This document shows, piece after piece, positions 14,019-16,087 of a stretch of 16,087 bases of DNA; the stretch's first letter is position 1, and every line of letters begins with the position of its first letter. The stretch spans positions 1 to 16,087 of the forward strand of contig DFES01000025.1 in NCBI GenBank assembly GCA_002369175.1, given 5' to 3'. Below the pieces are notes generated by a model. The model was not told where the DNA came from, searched no databases, and saw only the letters and a list, made by a program, of their open reading frames with translations. The DNA comes from Selenomonadaceae bacterium UBA3796. GTDB taxonomy: Bacteria; Bacillota; Negativicutes; Selenomonadales; Selenomonadaceae. The translations under genes were made by a program, and so were the position numbers.

Positions 14019-14778
14019 GAAAGAAATGGGCTTGGCAATTCATGCGGCAAAGTCGGCAGGCGAGTTCTTGAAAACGCAGACGGGAACACTCCAGGTGGAT
14101 GACCAGACAGGCCGGGATATCAAGCTGGCGGCAGACAGGCAAAGCGAGGAAATAATCCTGGAAGCCCTTCGGCCTTCCGGATTGCCGATCCTTTCCGAGG
14201 AAAGCGGCGCGGTCGGGAGCTCCTGTGGCGGGTGCCGATGGATCGTGGATCCCTTGGATGGGACAGCCAACTATTGGAAGGGGATGCCAGAGCTATCCTG
14301 CGTGTCCGTTGCCTTGTGGGATGGTGATGAACCTCTTCTGGGCGTTGTCTATCGCTTCTGGCAGGAGGAATTGTTCTCCGGCATTGCAGGGCAAGGGGCC
14401 TGGATGAATGGAGCACCCATCTCCTCCTCGGATACAGGGATGATTTCCCAGGCAATCCTCGCAACGGGGTTCCCACTGCATATGCCATACGATGTTGCTT
14501 CCATTTCTGCCATGTCCGCAGATTTTCGGCTGTTCAAGAAGGTGCGTATGCTTGGAGCAGCGGCCATTATGGGTTCCTTCGTGGCTTCGGGGCGGGTCGA
14601 TGTGTACATGGAAGATCATATCATGTTTTGGGATATTGCTGCTGCCACCGCAATTGTGAAAGGAGCAGGGGGTGTCGCTGATATCCGGTTCCTGGAAGGG
14701 CAGCAATGTGTCTGCAGGCTGTTCGCGAACCAAAGGCTGCAGGAAGAATATATGCAAAGGAAGGGTAGTGTGGATTGA
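14011..14778 (+). CDS. Inositol-monophosphatase-family phosphatase
   Basis: This 255-aa protein shows the Mg-dependent phosphatase motifs of the IMPase family in order: a KLAAD substrate loop (38-42), ILSEES (60-65, metal Glu), WIVDPLDGTAN (77-87, metal Asp80 and Asp83) and FWDIAAA (from 206, metal Asp208). The length fits the family. It overlaps the upstream gene by 8 bp, so the two are coupled. Members act on inositol-1-P, PAP, fructose-1,6-bisphosphate or histidinol-P. In this context a sugar or ulosonate phosphate is likely, removing phosphate before CMP transfer, as the phosphatase does in the Neu5Ac-9-P and KDN-9-P routes. That assignment is an inference from gene order. Confidence 0.85.
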   Translation: MYEKEMGLAIHAAKSAGEFLKTQTGTLQVDDQTGRDIKLAADRQSEEIILEALRPSGLPILSEESGAVGSSCGGCRWIVDPLDGTANYWKGMPELSCVSVALWDGDEPLLGVVYRFWQEELFSGIAGQGAWMNGAPISSSDTGMISQAILATGFPLHMPYDVASISAMSADFRLFKKVRMLGAAAIMGSFVASGRVDVYMEDHIMFWDIAAATAIVKGAGGVADIRFLEGQQCVCRLFANQRLQEEYMQRKGSVD

Positions 14779-15770
14779 TGCTTCGCTCCTATCAATATTC
14801 AGAAATCGCATCTCTTGGGTACACGATGCAGAATGAGCTGTACAGGGAGAAGGAGACGGCCATTGCCCAAAACTATGTTCTCTCGCACAGGACTCGGAGG
14901 GATCTCCAGGCTCCCTGTCCCATTTGTGGGAAAGAAGGCGGGCACTACTTTTATACGAAATGGAACGTGGATTATCTGCGCTGCCAGAATTGCAAGTCCA
15001 TCTTTGCCGTTTGTGAGGAGGAGATTGTAAGGGGTTATCGGCAGGAGCCCTCTTTGTGCTCACTTCGCAGCGATTCGGAATATCAACGCCAGATTTCTCA
15101 GAACAGGACGGCTTTGTGGAAGGAGTTTCTTGGATGGGTGGAGGTTCGCTCCTTTCGATTCATGCAGCGCAATCGGAAACTGAACGTCGTGGACGTTGGC
15201 AATCGGTTTCTGGGCTATTCGGAGGCCATACGCCGGTCCCCCCTGTGCGGAGTCTATGAGTTGCGGGACTCCATCCTGCGGGTGGAAAGCGGCTATGTGC
15301 CGATGGGGCAGGCGGATATCGTCTTCTACCTTGATCAAATGCAGCAGGAGATGCACCCGGAGGAACGGCTTCGGGGCATGCGCGGAGCATTGAAGGAGGA
15401 CGGGCTGCTGTTTCTTGGTACAAGAGCTGGGAGCGGATTCGATGTCCTCACCCTGCGGGAACGGAATCGGAAGCTCTATCCGTATGAGCATATTCTGCTC
15501 CCCTCTCGTCGCGGTTTGGTGGGACTGCTGGAGGTATGCGGATATGAGGTCCTTGAGATTACGACGCCGGGGGTCATGGATGTGCGCTATGTGATGGACA
15601 GCAGGGAGGAACTGGACGGGCGGGAGGAATTTGTCCGTTCTATGCTGGAGGATGCCGACCCAGTGCTCTTGCAGGAATTCCAGCGTTTTCTCCAAAAGAG
15701 TGGATTGAGTTCGTTTGTTTGCATCATTGCCCGCAAAAAGAAGGAAGGTGGGGAAAATGGATCGGTATGA
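14778..15770 (+). CDS. Zinc-ribbon plus degenerate SAM-methyltransferase-like protein
   Basis: This 330-aa protein has an N-terminal zinc ribbon formed by CPIC (C47, C50) and CQNC (C69, C72). A class I methyltransferase-like domain follows, with VVDVGNRFLGYSE at motif I, ADIVFYLDQM, LKEDGLLFLGTR and GVMDVRYV. Zn-ribbon methyltransferases of this layout are common in glycan and nucleotide-sugar clusters, including C-methyltransferases such as TylCIII/NovU, but those carry a full glycine-rich GxGxG loop. Here the loop is weak, so SAM binding is uncertain. The ATG at 14778 overlaps the upstream TGA; a TTG at 14775 is the alternative. The stop overlaps the next gene by 14 bp. The substrate is unknown. 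Confidence 0.65.
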   Translation: MLRSYQYSEIASLGYTMQNELYREKETAIAQNYVLSHRTRRDLQAPCPICGKEGGHYFYTKWNVDYLRCQNCKSIFAVCEEEIVRGYRQEPSLCSLRSDSEYQRQISQNRTALWKEFLGWVEVRSFRFMQRNRKLNVVDVGNRFLGYSEAIRRSPLCGVYELRDSILRVESGYVPMGQADIVFYLDQMQQEMHPEERLRGMRGALKEDGLLFLGTRAGSGFDVLTLRERNRKLYPYEHILLPSRRGLVGLLEVCGYEVLEITTPGVMDVRYVMDSREELDGREEFVRSMLEDADPVLLQEFQRFLQKSGLSSFVCIIARKKKEGGENGSV

Positions 15771-16087
15771 CACGGTAATCATCGGCATGGGACGCATGGG
15801 ACGGACGCGGCATGAAGCGATGGCGCGGCACGGAGGCTTCCGCGTCGTGGCGGTTTGTGATGCGCGGGAGTCTGCCATGGCAGGCTTTGACGAAAAGCAT
15901 TTCACGGACTGGAAGGAATGCATTGATACAATGCAGCCGAAGGTGGTATTCGTCTGCACCATCAATGCGGTGACTCCGGACGTGGTGTGCTACGCACTGG
16001 AGAAGGGCTGTGACGTGTTCTCGGAGAAGCCGCCGGGGCGATCCTTGCAGGACGCCTTGCGTATGGAGGAATGCAGCAAAGGAAGGC
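15757..16087 (+). CDS. Gfo/Idh/MocA-family oxidoreductase, N-terminal part only
   Basis: About 110 codons of a frame that runs off the right edge. It starts MDRYDTVIIGMGRMGRTRHEAM, with a GxGxxG dinucleotide-binding loop, then VVAVCD and VFVCTINAVTPDV, and SEKPPGRS, the EKP motif of the Gfo/Idh/MocA family. These NAD(P)-dependent enzymes oxidise or reduce sugars, often nucleotide-linked ones. It overlaps the previous gene by 14 bp (start at 15757, stop of the previous at 15770), with GGTGGGG before the ATG. The C-terminal domain lies outside the window, so its subgroup and substrate cannot be told. Confidence 0.8.
   Translation, partial: MDRYDTVIIGMGRMGRTRHEAMARHGGFRVVAVCDARESAMAGFDEKHFTDWKECIDTMQPKVVFVCTINAVTPDVVCYALEKGCDVFSEKPPGRSLQDALRMEECSKGR

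Noticed and set aside
15060..15965. 301-codon open frame on the minus strand
   Set aside because: Antisense to the Zn-ribbon and Gfo/Idh genes; its translation has no recognisable domain.
1..16087. CRISPR array, tRNA or rRNA genes
   Set aside because: No regularly spaced direct repeats of CRISPR type and no recognisable tRNA or rRNA sequence were seen on either strand.

Overview
The window looks like an accessory surface-glycan locus of a Firmicutes-type bacterium. Strong AGGAGG-like ribosome binding sites, moderate GC content and the style of the recombinases and RgpF-like proteins suggest an anaerobe, perhaps a Negativicute such as a Selenomonas relative. That placement is inferred from general resemblance and is only weakly supported. 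All genes read rightwards.

Region 1 (1-1505) is a compact cassette. It holds a complete tyrosine recombinase gene (201-1322) between inverted copies of a recombination core. The right core is complete: two 12-bp inverted arms around an asymmetric 7-bp spacer (1475-1505). The left core is cut by the window edge, showing only spacer plus one arm, and lies in the opposite orientation. Site-specific recombination between such sites inverts the segment. Inside the left end is a near-consensus promoter pointing out of the cassette (minus strand, 176-148). As drawn it fires away from the glycan genes; after inversion it would fire into them. A terminator (1351-1390) separates the recombinase from the downstream genes. 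I read this as a probable self-carried phase-variation switch.

Region 2 (1506-2824) is an AT-rich leader with two related repeats, followed by two paralogous proteins derived from serine recombinases. Both keep the dimerisation helix and the C-terminal helix-turn-helix, but lack the N-terminal active-serine segment and have lost active-site arginines. They are probably DNA-binding regulators or accessory factors rather than enzymes.

Region 3 (2908-11324) encodes large glycan assembly proteins: a HAD-like protein with a Rossmann-like module, a two-part RgpF-like (rhamnan synthesis) protein, a methyltransferase fused to a possible kinase-fold domain, a GT92-like glycosyltransferase with a beta-trefoil-like tail, and a KpsS-like capsule transferase.

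Region 4 (11352-16087) is a tightly packed, translationally coupled set: YhcH-like cupin, CMP-sugar-acid cytidylyltransferase, GmhA-like phosphosugar isomerase, D-2-hydroxyacid dehydrogenase, inositol-monophosphatase-like phosphatase, zinc-ribbon methyltransferase-like protein, and the start of a Gfo/Idh/MocA oxidoreductase that runs off the window. Together they look like synthesis of an unusual CMP-activated acidic sugar, which the region 3 enzymes would build into a surface polymer. No condensing synthase (NeuB/KdsA type) is present here. No terminator was seen after the one at 1351-1390, so 1692 to the window end could be one operon, possibly switched by the cassette.
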